Shown here: positions 56,301 through 64,000 of the stretch, one piece after another | Layout of the letters: each line of letters opens with the position of its first letter | Numbering within the stretch: the stretch's first letter is position 1 | Assembly (NCBI GenBank): GCA_943788135.1 | Contig: CALSPC010000008.1 | Coordinates: 24,990-88,989, forward strand | Source of the DNA: an uncultured Paracoccaceae bacterium | GTDB lineage: Bacteria; Bacteroidota; Bacteroidia; Flavobacteriales; Flavobacteriaceae | Reading direction: 5' to 3' | DNA length: 64,000 nt | Made by a program: the position numbers and the translations under genes | The notes under the pieces: model-generated | What the model was told of the DNA's origin: nothing | What the model saw: the letters and a program-made list of their open reading frames with translations, nothing else | The model's database searches: none

Positions 56301-57757
56301 AAGCCCTCGAAGCTAAACTCTAGGTTGGGATCGGCAACACGAAGTTGACCATTGAAAATTTTATTTTTAATAACCCCTGAAACGTCAAGGTTGGTATAAA
56401 CATACTCTTGAAACTCAAATGAATCAAATTTCCCAATGATGTTGGAATTAATAGTTTCTTTATTAAAACCAATACCCTCAACCCTTAAATTTGAGCTTGC
56501 TAGTCCAATTTTAGGTTCGCCCATCAAATGGCCTAAATCAAAATCTGTTAATTGAACTTGACCTTTGTAGGAGGTGGTTTCTTTGTTCGTTATAGCGTCT
56601 AAATTTAGATCCACAAAAAGCATCCCTATATCGGTCGAAATGGTCATGATTGTTTTGACAGTTTCGTTGGAAACTTTAGCAGAACCTTGCATATTAAATC
56701 GTCCAAGCGCTTCTAAGCCAGAAGGAATTCTAGCGCCCAAAACTCTAGGCAGTAATCCGCTTAACCCTGCATATGTGGATTCAATTTTCTGAAAATCTCC
56801 GTCCATTTCAAAAGCATTAGAAGAACCGGCATTAAACAGGTTTCTAAATCGAATTTTACCCTTTACAGCTGTATTGTTTCGCGTTTTTAGGTCAAACTCT
56901 TCAACTAATAGATTATTTAGTGTCCCTGAAAAAACAGTGTTTAGCACCGCTTTTTGACGCGTGCCAAACTCATTATAAAACACATTTAAATCTTCTAAAT
57001 CGATATGACTATCCTTAAATAAACCTGAAACTTTAACCTTGTTTGAAAAGTCTTCAAAATCTATTCGATCATAATCGAATTGAAGGTGACCCGATAATAC
57101 AGACTTTTCACTGTTGATATTGAGCTGGTCAAACTTCATTTGAGTCAGAGAATAGGAGAAATTCGTTTGAAGATTTTTAAGTTTTGCCCCACGTGAATCT
57201 TCAAAATTTAAACGCGTTATGGCTGCTGTAATATCTTTCCCTGAAATCAGAAAATCCGATGCTACCAAATCGAGCTGATGTAAATCCAAAATAAGCGGTC
57301 TATTTAAGTTCTCATCAACATATAAAAAATTACTAGCGTGAATGTGAACATTACTCGATGATAATAGAAATTTATTGGTTTGTTGCTTTTCATTTTCTCT
57401 ATCAAATTTATCAGCAAAAACATCTAAATTAGTGTCATTTTCTCCGCTATATTTTTTAATATTAAATTGTAAATCAAACAAATCAATAGCGCCAAATGTA
57501 AGGTTGTTTTCTGCAATTTTTGTAAAACTAATAATTGAAGTATTCAGCTCTGCTACAGCGACTAGAATTTCGTCATGATGGTCGTTTATAAGAATATTTT
57601 TAAGCGCAACATCGCCATTGAATCGAAGACCTACTTTTTCAATTCTAATGTCTGTACCGTATTTGGTATTAACTTTAGTAGTTGCATAAGCACCTAATCG
57701 AGTTTGCACACTTGGAATGGAAAACACCGCCACCACTAGCAAGAAGAGCAACACCAA
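53363..57757 (-). CDS. tamB: TamB-like inner-membrane-to-outer-membrane translocation/assembly protein
   Basis: 1464 residues from the TTG at 57757. An N-terminal membrane anchor is followed by an AsmA/TamB-type beta-helical rod and a C-terminal TamB domain with MLAQINTKGKFQMFGDFIVL, KQFKVVKDGTLGWNG and the late VLINGKVGVPVG. The frame stays open upstream to a stop at 57809-57811, and those codons read IKNYFKIVIRIIVALVLLF, a typical basic start to the anchor. No ATG exists there; the codon at the expected Met is ATC (57797-57799). So the true protein probably starts further up. It bridges periplasm for lipid transport or barrel assembly. Divergent from tsaD. Confidence 0.88.
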   Translation of the reverse strand: MVLLFLLVVAVFSIPSVQTRLGAYATTKVNTKYGTDIRIEKVGLRFNGDVALKNILINDHHDEILVAVAELNTSIISFTKIAENNLTFGAIDLFDLQFNIKKYSGENDTNLDVFADKFDRENEKQQTNKFLLSSSNVHIHASNFLYVDENLNRPLILDLHQLDLVASDFLISGKDITAAITRLNFEDSRGAKLKNLQTNFSYSLTQMKFDQLNINSEKSVLSGHLQFDYDRIDFEDFSNKVKVSGLFKDSHIDLEDLNVFYNEFGTRQKAVLNTVFSGTLNNLLVEEFDLKTRNNTAVKGKIRFRNLFNAGSSNAFEMDGDFQKIESTYAGLSGLLPRVLGARIPSGLEALGRFNMQGSAKVSNETVKTIMTISTDIGMLFVDLNLDAITNKETTSYKGQVQLTDFDLGHLMGEPKIGLASSNLRVEGIGFNKETINSNIIGKFDSFEFQEYVYTNLDVSGVIKNKIFNGQLRVADPNLEFSFEGLVDFSENENIYDFSATIPHANMNALNFIKRDRLSVLNGQMVMDMRGTSIDDVYGTITFKNAIYKNQNDSYNFKDFEITSTFDANNERTIRVNSPEIVQGNLKGKFAIKQLPNLLRNALGDIYTRFKPYKVTDGQYFNFNFKIYNKIIEIFSSELKLGSNTFIKGKVDSDPKKFKLTFRSPHIKLEDFFAHKIEVQLINDNPLFNSYIEVDSLATPYYEASKFSLINVTLNDTLYVKSEFGGGKNTSDKFDLNLYYTIDDSNKSVVGIKKSSANFKNTPWLINGKQNTHNKIIFDRAFEELIFDQIHMAYKDEEVLLNGAIQGTQNKNISIDFKNVDLPKVTPEIKNLKLGGNLNGQLNISQIEGVYLPKSNLTIDDLALNDFNLGSFKADIKGNQSLTNYDVNMSLKEGEVESLSVIGALDVSGENSELNLDINFDDLILDPLNPFGTDVITNIRGDLSGYANVSGRLEKPQIEGQLVLNNGGLSIPYLNVDYAFANNATIKLREQRFIFEQALMVDSNYQSQALLNGDISHHNFSNWALDLNFESDRLLVLDTDEQDESLYYGTAFVDGSIDITGPTDQLFIEANVSTSEGTVFKIPLNDNEILGENSYIHFLSPKEKFELDNSGQSLPELDDIKGVEMAFNMDVNDNAEIEIVLDKNTGSSIIGRGNGSMLAQINTKGKFQMFGDFIVLSGIYNFSFGRIIQKQFKVVKDGTLGWNGSPLSADINIKALYDGISVNPSTLLDNPINQSIPTEVEIHLTGQLEQPNLDFDVRFPSVNSTLNSELSDRLRDKDRRQFQALSLLATGAFRSELTLDSQDAFGIVSDGVTNILNELFADDDNKVKLGIDVDLGETTPEYESDSRVGVTVSTKLSENVLINGKVGVPVGGVSETTVAGDFEVEVLLNEDRTLSLKFFNRENSIQNFGEQIGYTQGVGLSYNIEFDNLKELFYELFSNKNKTTKNDSQLNEARSTLPNYIDFK

Positions 57758-57842
57758 AGCTACTATTATCCTTATGACTATTTTAAAATAATTCTTGATA
57801 CCTAAATGCTATTATTTAATTTACAATATTACTTATCGTCTT

Positions 57843-57850
57843 CAAATTTA
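57843..57850 (-). promoter_or_regulatory. Putative -7 box for tamB
   Basis: Minus strand TAAATTTG, 44 bases upstream of the suspected start region at 57799. No TTG element at 17-23 bases. Confidence 0.35.
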
Positions 57851-57973
57851 AACTACACAAAGCATTTATTTTAGTGCGATTTTTTTTATTTCTTTGCAGT
57901 AGTTCAATTAAAGGATAAAGATAGTCGTTTAATTTGTTATTAAAAAAACGATTATCATAGCTAATTCATCTCA

Positions 57974-58996
57974 ATGCGTTCAAATAAAATATACATATTA
58001 GGAATTGAATCGTCTTGTGATGACACAGCGGCTTCAGTTTTATGTAATGGGGAAATACTAAGTAATGTGGTTGCAAACCAAGCCATTCATGAAAAATATG
58101 GCGGCGTAGTTCCTGAACTAGCATCTAGAGCACATCAACAAAACATTGTTCCTGTAGTCGATCAGGCTCTTGAGCAAGCTGGGATTTCCGCCTCAGAATT
58201 AAATGCTATTGCTTTTACACAAGGCCCTGGTTTAATGGGCTCTTTATTGGTGGGTACCTCATTTGCAAAATCTTTGGCTTATGGTTTAAATAGGCCTTTG
58301 ATCGATGTTAACCATATGCAAGCGCATATTTTAGCGCACTTTATTGAAAAAGAGGGCTATGAAAAACCCGAATTTCCGTTTTTAGCAATGACAATTTCTG
58401 GAGGACATACTCAAATTGTACGTGTCGATGCTTATTTTAAAATGACCGTAATCGGAGAAACCATTGATGATGCTGTAGGCGAAGCATTTGATAAGAGCGG
58501 TAAAATTCTAGGACTTGGCTACCCTGCTGGTCCCGAAATTGATAAACGCGCAAAACTTGGAAATCCGAAAGCATTTAACTTTACAAAACCAAAAGTCGCT
58601 GGACTCAATTTTAGTTTTTCGGGTTTAAAAACTGCAATCTTATATTTTGTACAAAAACAACTGAAAGAAAACCCTGAATTTATTGAGGCGCATCTTAACG
58701 ATGTGTGTGCCTCAATACAGTACACTATTGTAGAGATCTTAATGGATAAGCTAAAACTAGCAGTCAAAGAAACAGGCATTAATCGCATTGCAATTGGTGG
58801 TGGTGTTTCTGCGAACTCCGGAATCAGAGCTGCTTTGAAACAAGCAGAAACACAACAGGGTTGGGACACTTTTGTACCAGCTTTTGAATACACAACTGAC
58901 AACGCCGCAATGATTGCTATTGTAGGATATTTAAAATATTTAGAGGGGGATTTTGCAGATCAAACTATAATGGCTACCGCCCGACTTAAACTTTAA
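57974..58996 (+). CDS. tsaD: tRNA N6-adenosine threonylcarbamoyltransferase
   Basis: 340 residues, ASKHA fold. ILGIESSCDDTAAS at the start, the metal-binding HMQAHILAHF (about 114-123), SGGHTQIV, GEAFDKSGKILGLGYPAGPEID and the C-terminal GGVSANSGIR and TDNAAMIA. It transfers the threonylcarbamoyl group to A37 of ANN-decoding tRNAs with TsaB and TsaE. First gene of a rightward run of RNA-modification genes; rsmE follows after 5 bases. Confidence 0.95.
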   Translation: MRSNKIYILGIESSCDDTAASVLCNGEILSNVVANQAIHEKYGGVVPELASRAHQQNIVPVVDQALEQAGISASELNAIAFTQGPGLMGSLLVGTSFAKSLAYGLNRPLIDVNHMQAHILAHFIEKEGYEKPEFPFLAMTISGGHTQIVRVDAYFKMTVIGETIDDAVGEAFDKSGKILGLGYPAGPEIDKRAKLGNPKAFNFTKPKVAGLNFSFSGLKTAILYFVQKQLKENPEFIEAHLNDVCASIQYTIVEILMDKLKLAVKETGINRIAIGGGVSANSGIRAALKQAETQQGWDTFVPAFEYTTDNAAMIAIVGYLKYLEGDFADQTIMATARLKL

Positions 58997-59001
58997 TTCA
59001 A

Positions 59002-59706
59002 ATGCAATTATTTTACAACTCCGAACTCGATTCAACTTTAAAAACATTCACCTTTTCAAAGGACGAGAGTCGGCATATTGTAAAAGTATTGCGTAAATCG
59101 ACTGGAGATTTGCTACAAATCACCAACGGAAAAGGATGGCTTTTTGAGGCTGAAATAGTCATCCCCAACCATAACAAATGTGTGGTTAATATTTTAAACT
59201 CCGCCTTTAAGGCTCCAAAATCTTACGCCATCAATCTTGCTGTCGCACCCACAAAAATGAATGAGCGTTACGAGTGGTTTCTAGAAAAAGCTACTGAAAT
59301 TGGAGCCGATCGGATTATCCCAATTATTTGTCAAAATAGTGAACGAAAAGTGATCAAAACAGAACGGTTTGAGAAAATTATACAATCTGCTATGAAGCAA
59401 TCACTACACTCCTATTTACCAGAATTGGCTCCTGCAATCTCTTTTTCTGAATTTATAAAAACACCCCAAGAAGGCTTAAGTTTCATTGCACATTGCGAAG
59501 CTGTTGAAAAATTAAAATTCAAAGATCAAATTAAACCAGGTACTTCAATCACAATATTAATTGGTCCTGAAGGCGATTTTAGTCCAAGTGAAATTGAGAG
59601 CGCTTTGAAACATCACTATATTCCTGTATCTTTAGGAACGTCAAGACTGCGAACTGAAACTGCTGGAATCGTAGCATGTCACACAATTCAACTCTGTAAT
59701 GAATAA
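59002..59706 (+). CDS. rsmE: 16S rRNA (uracil1498-N3)-methyltransferase
   Basis: 234 residues, SPOUT fold. An N-terminal PUA-like part (SRHIVKVLRKSTGDLLQITN) precedes the methyltransferase domain with KMNERYEWFLEKATEIGAD, PIICQNSERKV, the SAM-knot ILIGPEGDFSPSEIE and VSLGTSRLRTETAG. It methylates U1498 of 16S rRNA. It overlaps the next gene by 8 bases. Confidence 0.93.
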   Translation: MQLFYNSELDSTLKTFTFSKDESRHIVKVLRKSTGDLLQITNGKGWLFEAEIVIPNHNKCVVNILNSAFKAPKSYAINLAVAPTKMNERYEWFLEKATEIGADRIIPIICQNSERKVIKTERFEKIIQSAMKQSLHSYLPELAPAISFSEFIKTPQEGLSFIAHCEAVEKLKFKDQIKPGTSITILIGPEGDFSPSEIESALKHHYIPVSLGTSRLRTETAGIVACHTIQLCNE

Positions 59707-60343
59707 ACTGTATTTGTATCTGTTATTAGGTTTTGGGATTCACTTTGGTGAGAGTCAAAATTTAGCGGTTTTGAAATACGATGGTGGCGGTGATTGGTAT
59801 AGCAATCCAACGGCTTTGAAAAATTTAATCGCGTTTTGCAATACCACTATTAATACAGCTATGGATAGCAAACCCCACACGGTAGAAGTTGGGAGTTCTG
59901 AAATTTTTGAATACCCTTTTATTCATATGACAGGCCACGGAAATGTGGTGTTTTCGGAAGCTGATTCAAAAAACTTAAGAACCTATTTAGTCTCTGGAGG
60001 ATTTTTGCATATTGATGATAATTATGGCATGAAACCTTACGTTTTAGAAGCTCTAAAAACAGTGTTTCCAGAAAAACAAATGACAGAAATCCCTTTAACT
60101 CATCCGATTTATTCTAATGCTTTTTCATTTCCAAAGGGTCTACCTAAAATTCATGAACACGATGGATTAGCAGCTAGAGCGTTGGGCTATTTCCACGAAG
60201 GGAAATTGGTCTTATTATTTACTTTTGAAAGTGACTTGGGTGATGGCTGGGAAGATGTAAATGTTCATAATGACCCTGAAGAAGTACGCTTAAAAGCTCT
60301 AAAAATGGGAGCCAATATTATTAAATATGCCTTTGAAAACTAG
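59699..60343 (+). CDS. DUF4159 domain exported protein
   Basis: 214 residues. Signal peptide about 1-19 (ending GESQ). It then reads AVLKYDGGGDWYSNPTALKN, YPFIHMTGHGNVVFSE and GFLHIDDNYGMKPYV, a DUF4159 domain with a glutamine-amidotransferase-like fold. Bacteroidota DUF4159 proteins are periplasmic, and role is unknown. The start overlaps the rsmE stop, so the two are coupled. Confidence 0.82.
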   Translation: MNKLYLYLLLGFGIHFGESQNLAVLKYDGGGDWYSNPTALKNLIAFCNTTINTAMDSKPHTVEVGSSEIFEYPFIHMTGHGNVVFSEADSKNLRTYLVSGGFLHIDDNYGMKPYVLEALKTVFPEKQMTEIPLTHPIYSNAFSFPKGLPKIHEHDGLAARALGYFHEGKLVLLFTFESDLGDGWEDVNVHNDPEEVRLKALKMGANIIKYAFEN

Positions 60344-60350
60344 ACGTTCT

Positions 60351-60863
60351 ATGCAACTAAATCATTACACTTCTAAGTTCACAAAACAACACTTTCCTAT
60401 TATTTTAATTAGCGATAATGTATCGCATGCGGCTAACCTTGGTAGCCTGTTTCGTACTGCAGATGCTTTTGGTGTTGCACACTTAATTTTAGGCGGTCCT
60501 ATTGTGGAACTCGGTCGGAAATTCACAAAAACATCTAGAGCAACAGAACAAGCAGTTTCGTTTGAACAACTAGAAACACTACAGGACAAAATTGAAGACC
60601 TAAAATCTCAAAACTACACGCTTATCGCCCTTGAAATTACCGACCAAAGTATACCTATTTCAGAACTAAACTTGCCAAAAAATGCTAAAATTGCATTTAT
60701 TATTGGTGATGAAAATCATGGCATTTCAGCACCTCTTCTGGAGTGTTGTGACCACAGCGTTCACATTGAAATGTATGGACAAAACAGCAGTATGAATGTC
60801 GTGCAAGCTACAAGTATTGCATTGTATGAGTTTACAAAGCACCTAACTCCTATTACACTTTAA
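60351..60863 (+). CDS. TrmH family RNA 2'-O-methyltransferase
   Basis: 170 residues from ATG 60351. An in-frame ATG at 60327 would overlap the preceding gene by 17 bases and add eight residues that homologues lack (they start near MQLNHYTSKF). SPOUT motifs are NVSHAANLGSLFRTADAFGV, ATEQAV, IAFIIGDENHGISAPLL and the C-terminal NSSMNVVQATSIALYEF. It methylates the ribose of a tRNA or rRNA nucleotide, but which one is not clear from sequence. Confidence 0.85.
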   Translation: MQLNHYTSKFTKQHFPIILISDNVSHAANLGSLFRTADAFGVAHLILGGPIVELGRKFTKTSRATEQAVSFEQLETLQDKIEDLKSQNYTLIALEITDQSIPISELNLPKNAKIAFIIGDENHGISAPLLECCDHSVHIEMYGQNSSMNVVQATSIALYEFTKHLTPITL

Positions 60864-60871
60864 ACGGTATC

Positions 60872-62059
60872 GTGAATAAAACGCTCTTAAATACAGAAGT
60901 TCAAGATTTTATAACAACGCATATAAATACCAATATTCATACTTTAGTTTTGAAAGGTAGTCCATTTGAAGGAATTGATATTAAGGAAATTATTGGTCAA
61001 ATTGAAGCAAAGAAAAAGTGCGAATCAAAACTAAAAACTTGGTTTAATACGCCTGGTATCTATTTTCCTAACAAATTAAATATAGAACAAACCTCCTCCG
61101 AAACTACAGCACAGCTTAAAAGTGAATTTACAAAAGGCCAATCTCTTGTAGATTTGACTGGTGGATTTGGTGTGGATAGTTATTATTTCTCTAAACAATT
61201 CAAGTCAGTTATTCACTGTGAAATGAACCCTGAATTGGCTGAAATAGCAGCCTTCAATTTTGAAGCTTTAGGCGCTAAAAACATCATATCACAGTCCAAA
61301 AATGGGATTGAATTTTTAAAATCCTGTCAGCACACTTTTGATTGGATATATGTTGATCCCTCAAGACGCGATGCACAAAAGAATAAAAAATTCTTGATTG
61401 AAGATTGCAGCCCAAATGTAAAAACTTTTCAAGGGTTATTTTTAAAATATGCTACTAATGTGCTCATCAAAATGTCGCCAATGCTCGACATTAGTGTGGG
61501 ATTAGAAGCGTTGAAACACGTAAAAACTATTTACATTATTGCGATCAGAAACGAGGTGAAAGAGCTGTTATTTCATCTGGAAAAAGGGTATATGGGACAA
61601 GCTACAATTCATACACTTAACAGCCAACCTAGTGGCGACGAACACTTTTCTTTTAAACGCGCCGAAGAGGATACGGCAGAGGCGTGCTACAGCGCTCCAA
61701 AACAATTCTTGTATGAACCAAATGCGGCAGTGATGAAGTCTGGCGCCTTTAAATTAATCTCTGAACACTTTAAGCTTGATAAACTAGACCCGCACACACA
61801 TTTGTATACCAGCGATGAACGATTAGAATATTTTCCTGGAAAACTATATACAGTTTCAAACGTTTTCCCCTATCAAAAGAAAGCTTTAAAAAAAGCAATT
61901 GGCGGATTGAAAGCCAATATAAAAACCCGGAATTTCGCTGAAAAACCAAAAGCACTTAAAACCCTTTTTAAGCTCACCGATGGTGGGGAGTTATATGTAT
62001 TTTTTACAACTTCAAACGCAAAAAAAATAGTGGTTGAATGTCGGTTAGCCACTGTTTGA
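60872..62059 (+). CDS. Class I SAM-dependent methyltransferase with THUMP-like C-terminal domain
   Basis: 395 residues, GTG start at 60872. After a helical N-terminal region comes the SAM motif SLVDLTGGFGVDSYYFSKQF (about 91-110), the acidic motif CEMNPELAEIAAFNF and the catalytic-type motif IYVDPSRRDAQKNKKFLIED (D-P-S-R). The C-terminal part (about 300-395), ending KIVVECRLATV, resembles the THUMP-like domain of this Bacteroidota family. DPxR suggests base methylation of RNA. Convergent with trmL, overlapping 15 bases. Confidence 0.82.
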   Translation: MNKTLLNTEVQDFITTHINTNIHTLVLKGSPFEGIDIKEIIGQIEAKKKCESKLKTWFNTPGIYFPNKLNIEQTSSETTAQLKSEFTKGQSLVDLTGGFGVDSYYFSKQFKSVIHCEMNPELAEIAAFNFEALGAKNIISQSKNGIEFLKSCQHTFDWIYVDPSRRDAQKNKKFLIEDCSPNVKTFQGLFLKYATNVLIKMSPMLDISVGLEALKHVKTIYIIAIRNEVKELLFHLEKGYMGQATIHTLNSQPSGDEHFSFKRAEEDTAEACYSAPKQFLYEPNAAVMKSGAFKLISEHFKLDKLDPHTHLYTSDERLEYFPGKLYTVSNVFPYQKKALKKAIGGLKANIKTRNFAEKPKALKTLFKLTDGGELYVFFTTSNAKKIVVECRLATV

Positions 62060-62512
62060 ATCGGCTAAACTTCGAAGCCCTTCAAACACCACAATACTTA
62101 CGGCATTGGCTAAGTTTAAGCTTCTAACATGCGGACTGTGAATAGGGATTTTAAATAATTTATCTGCATGGTCAGCGACCAACTGTTTTGGCAAACCAAC
62201 GGATTCTTTTCCAAAGACAAAAAACAGATCCTCTTTGTAATCAATAGAAACATAACTCTTCTCTGCTGTGCTAGATAAAAAAACCATGGTCTTCTCTTTG
62301 TTTAATGCTAAAAATTCATCTAAACTTTCATAAATTTTTACAGTAATGTGTTTCCAATAGTCCAATCCTGCTCTTTTAAGTCGGGAGTCACTTAACTCGA
62401 ACCCAAAAGGTTTAACCAAATGCAAAACAGATCCTGAAGCCAAACTCAATCGACCAATATTCCCTGTGTTGTTAGGAATTTCTGGTTCTACAAGAACAAT
62501 ATTAAAAGCCAT
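62045..62512 (-). CDS. trmL: tRNA (cytidine/uridine-2'-O)-methyltransferase
   Basis: 155 residues, minimal SPOUT domain. It begins FNIVLVEPEIPNNTGNIGRL with the SAM-knot motifs LVKPFGFELSDSRLKRAGLDYW, FVFGKESVGLPKQL and IPIHSPHVRSLNLANAVSIV. Length and motifs fit TrmL (YibK), which methylates the wobble base ribose of tRNA-Leu. Its 3' end overlaps the neighbouring methyltransferase gene. Confidence 0.93.
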   Translation of the reverse strand: MAFNIVLVEPEIPNNTGNIGRLSLASGSVLHLVKPFGFELSDSRLKRAGLDYWKHITVKIYESLDEFLALNKEKTMVFLSSTAEKSYVSIDYKEDLFFVFGKESVGLPKQLVADHADKLFKIPIHSPHVRSLNLANAVSIVVFEGLRSLADSNSG

Positions 62513-62595
62513 TTGAGTTGTGTTTAGTGTTTAGACAAGTTTTGGTTACACTGATCACCACTTTGACAGTAAGGCGATTCCTAAAATAAAAATTA

Positions 62596-62615
62596 AATTC
62601 GAGCCAATTCGAGCC
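62596..62615. repeat. Tandem 10-base repeat
   Basis: AATTCGAGCC occurs twice in direct tandem in the intergenic gap between trmL and the CotH gene. No function apparent. Confidence 0.5.
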
Positions 62616-62663
62616 AGTTCCATTTAAATCAATTTGATTTTATTCCCATATGGCTTCACAACA

Positions 62664-64000
62664 TTAGTTTTTAATAATTTTATTTTTTAAAATGATTCCA
62701 GTGTTATTTTTGATAGTGTAATAGTAAAATCCATTACTAAGAGAACTTAGATTAATTTCTGATTTATTTGAAATCAACTGAAAACTCACAACAAATTGAC
62801 CAAGTGAATTATAAATTGATAATTCTAAGGGTTCAGTTCTCGAGGAAATTAATTCAATAGTTACAACTCCTTTTGTTGGGTTTGGATAAACCAGCAACTG
62901 GGGTTGAAAATTCGCATTACTATCCATAGAAAGTGATGCAGAGCTTGCTATCCAATTACTTGCTAAACTGTTATCTGCATCCAAATCACTTAATTGCAAA
63001 TAAGAGCCAGACCCATCCGCTTCTTCCGGCCAAGGTGTACTGTCAGTATATACAACTTCATCTACTGTATTTCCAAAAGCATCAGATAAAATAATTTTAT
63101 AAGAGCTATTACTTAAGTCTCTTGAAAACTCCCCAAAAGGAGCAAAGCCATAATAAGCCTCAAATACAGTTGAATCACTACATAAATAAATTTTTTGATT
63201 TCCCGACACCATAGAATTCACAGGAAATTGATATGAAATGCCTAATTCTCTTATGTAAAATCCTGTTAAATTTATATTTTGACTGGAGTTATTAGTGATT
63301 TCAATAAATTCTAGTTCTTTACTAGAAAATCCAGCAGCTTCATCATCTTGGGGGTTATAATGGATTTTACTGATCACTAAATCCGGAACAGAAACATTTA
63401 AACAATTACTAAAAGACCCTATGTTTGAATCTATCCAATCTATTCGATTTTGAATCCAAATTTTCATCGCTGCGATATTTTCTGTCTGATCAGCTACTGT
63501 TGGCCAATCTTCTTGAGGTGGCCACCGTTGTAATTCCCTTACTTGTGACTCACTCAATAGACTGACAAATTCATCTATTAGACTTGTAATTGTACTATAA
63601 TTTAAGGGTTGGTTTGTAGTGGTAAGTTCAAACCAGCGTTTGGCTAAATAACAATTAAAGGTATCGTTTGAAAATAAATCTTTCCAAAATTTAGCTCCTG
63701 AATTACCAAATTCAAATTGCCATAAATCATAAAAACTGCGGTCAAAGTCAAAAACAAATAAATCATTCCCATAAGAAAGGTTGTAATCCCAAACGGGTCC
63801 TGCTCTTAATTTACCGCCTCTATCTTTATGAAAAAAAGTGCTAAACTGGTACGAATCTGGATTTGAAGCAATTTCTGCCATAATCATATAATCTACAAAA
63901 CTAGGAACATCTATGATCGAGGGGTAACCATTGGCGATTGAAGTGTTTTCTGAATTTGTCTCTAAATCGGTAAAAACATTTTTTATGTAATCTGTTTGTT
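62664..64000 (-). CDS. CotH kinase family protein with lamin-tail and T9SS sorting domains (5' end missing)
   Basis: The reading frame stays open to the right edge, so the gene is cut; about 445 codons are present. The first part is the end of a CotH kinase-like domain (FVDYMIMAEIASNPDSYQFS, then DRGGKLRAGPVWDYNLSYGN). It is followed by a lamin-tail domain (about ELEFIEITNNSSQNINLTGF) and a C-terminal T9SS type A signal (LLVYPNPTKGVVTIELISSR, then NGFYYYTIKN). It should be exported to the cell surface or outside by the type IX system. CotH-like domains can phosphorylate proteins; here the substrate is unknown. Confidence 0.88.
   Translation of the reverse strand, partial: QTDYIKNVFTDLETNSENTSIANGYPSIIDVPSFVDYMIMAEIASNPDSYQFSTFFHKDRGGKLRAGPVWDYNLSYGNDLFVFDFDRSFYDLWQFEFGNSGAKFWKDLFSNDTFNCYLAKRWFELTTTNQPLNYSTITSLIDEFVSLLSESQVRELQRWPPQEDWPTVADQTENIAAMKIWIQNRIDWIDSNIGSFSNCLNVSVPDLVISKIHYNPQDDEAAGFSSKELEFIEITNNSSQNINLTGFYIRELGISYQFPVNSMVSGNQKIYLCSDSTVFEAYYGFAPFGEFSRDLSNSSYKIILSDAFGNTVDEVVYTDSTPWPEEADGSGSYLQLSDLDADNSLASNWIASSASLSMDSNANFQPQLLVYPNPTKGVVTIELISSRTEPLELSIYNSLGQFVVSFQLISNKSEINLSSLSNGFYYYTIKNNTGIILKNKIIKN

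Overview
The window is a stretch of chromosome from an AT-rich member of the Bacteroidota, most likely a marine-type Flavobacteriaceae. This rests on the T9SS sorting domain at the right edge, bacillithiol synthesis (bshA), the TAnnTTTG promoter boxes, the near absence of Shine-Dalgarno sites, DUF4834, and many gene families typical of flavobacteria. It is mostly core chromosome: I see no rRNA or tRNA gene, CRISPR array, prophage, insertion sequence or integrase.

Layout. 0-8.3 kb: DUF4834 protein, an outer-membrane transporter-like protein, a GNAT-fold protein, then a leftward group with a probable sulfonolipid (capnine) pair (cysteate-synthase-like and cysteate-acyltransferase-like PLP enzymes), an S9 peptidase lipoprotein and threonine aldolase. 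8.3-13.4 kb: prfB with a complete programmed +1 frameshift site, then a biotin operon (bioF, bioD, remnant bioA, remnant beta-ketoacyl synthase, bioB). An apparent deletion has joined the 5' end of bioA to the 3' end of the synthase gene. 13.4-15.1 kb: small membrane protein and accessory island 1 (two lipoproteins). 15.1-29.7 kb: fumC-hutI, hutG, a fused 2-oxoacid dehydrogenase E1 with a hydroxylase, an oxygenase-SUI1-phosphorylase-binding protein operon, ung, a MutS2-like gene. 29.75-32.18 kb: accessory island 2 (HAD, Abi-alpha, L7/L12-like), with palindromic elements between the genes. 32.2-38.7 kb: transporter, aroC, bshA, GH3/beta-lactamase fusion. 39-41.7 kb: arsenic-associated DUF6428 and ArsN-like GNAT pair, SIMPL protein, ogt. 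41.7-47 kb: six-gene leftward operon of envelope and Fe-S functions. 47-49.8 kb: LptD/OstA-like gene with a one-base frameshift. 49.9-53.2 kb: RidA, sugar kinase, gapA, pfkA. 53.4-57.8 kb: giant TamB. 57.9-62.5 kb: tsaD and RNA-modification genes. 62.7-64 kb: T9SS-secreted CotH protein, cut by the edge.

The most interesting signals are: (1) the two accessory islands, which begin with the same promoter-plus-leader motif and end with the same CCCGCTCCG-AAAGTCTCT sequence, with homologous long imperfect palindromes between the cassettes; (2) the bioA/ketosynthase deletion fusion inside an otherwise intact biotin operon; (3) the capnine gene pair, both members preceded by the same TAATTTTG box; (4) the frameshifted lptD and the missing conventional start of tamB, which may be sequencing errors or real changes. 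Functional calls rest on motif and family recognition by eye; no database search was possible.
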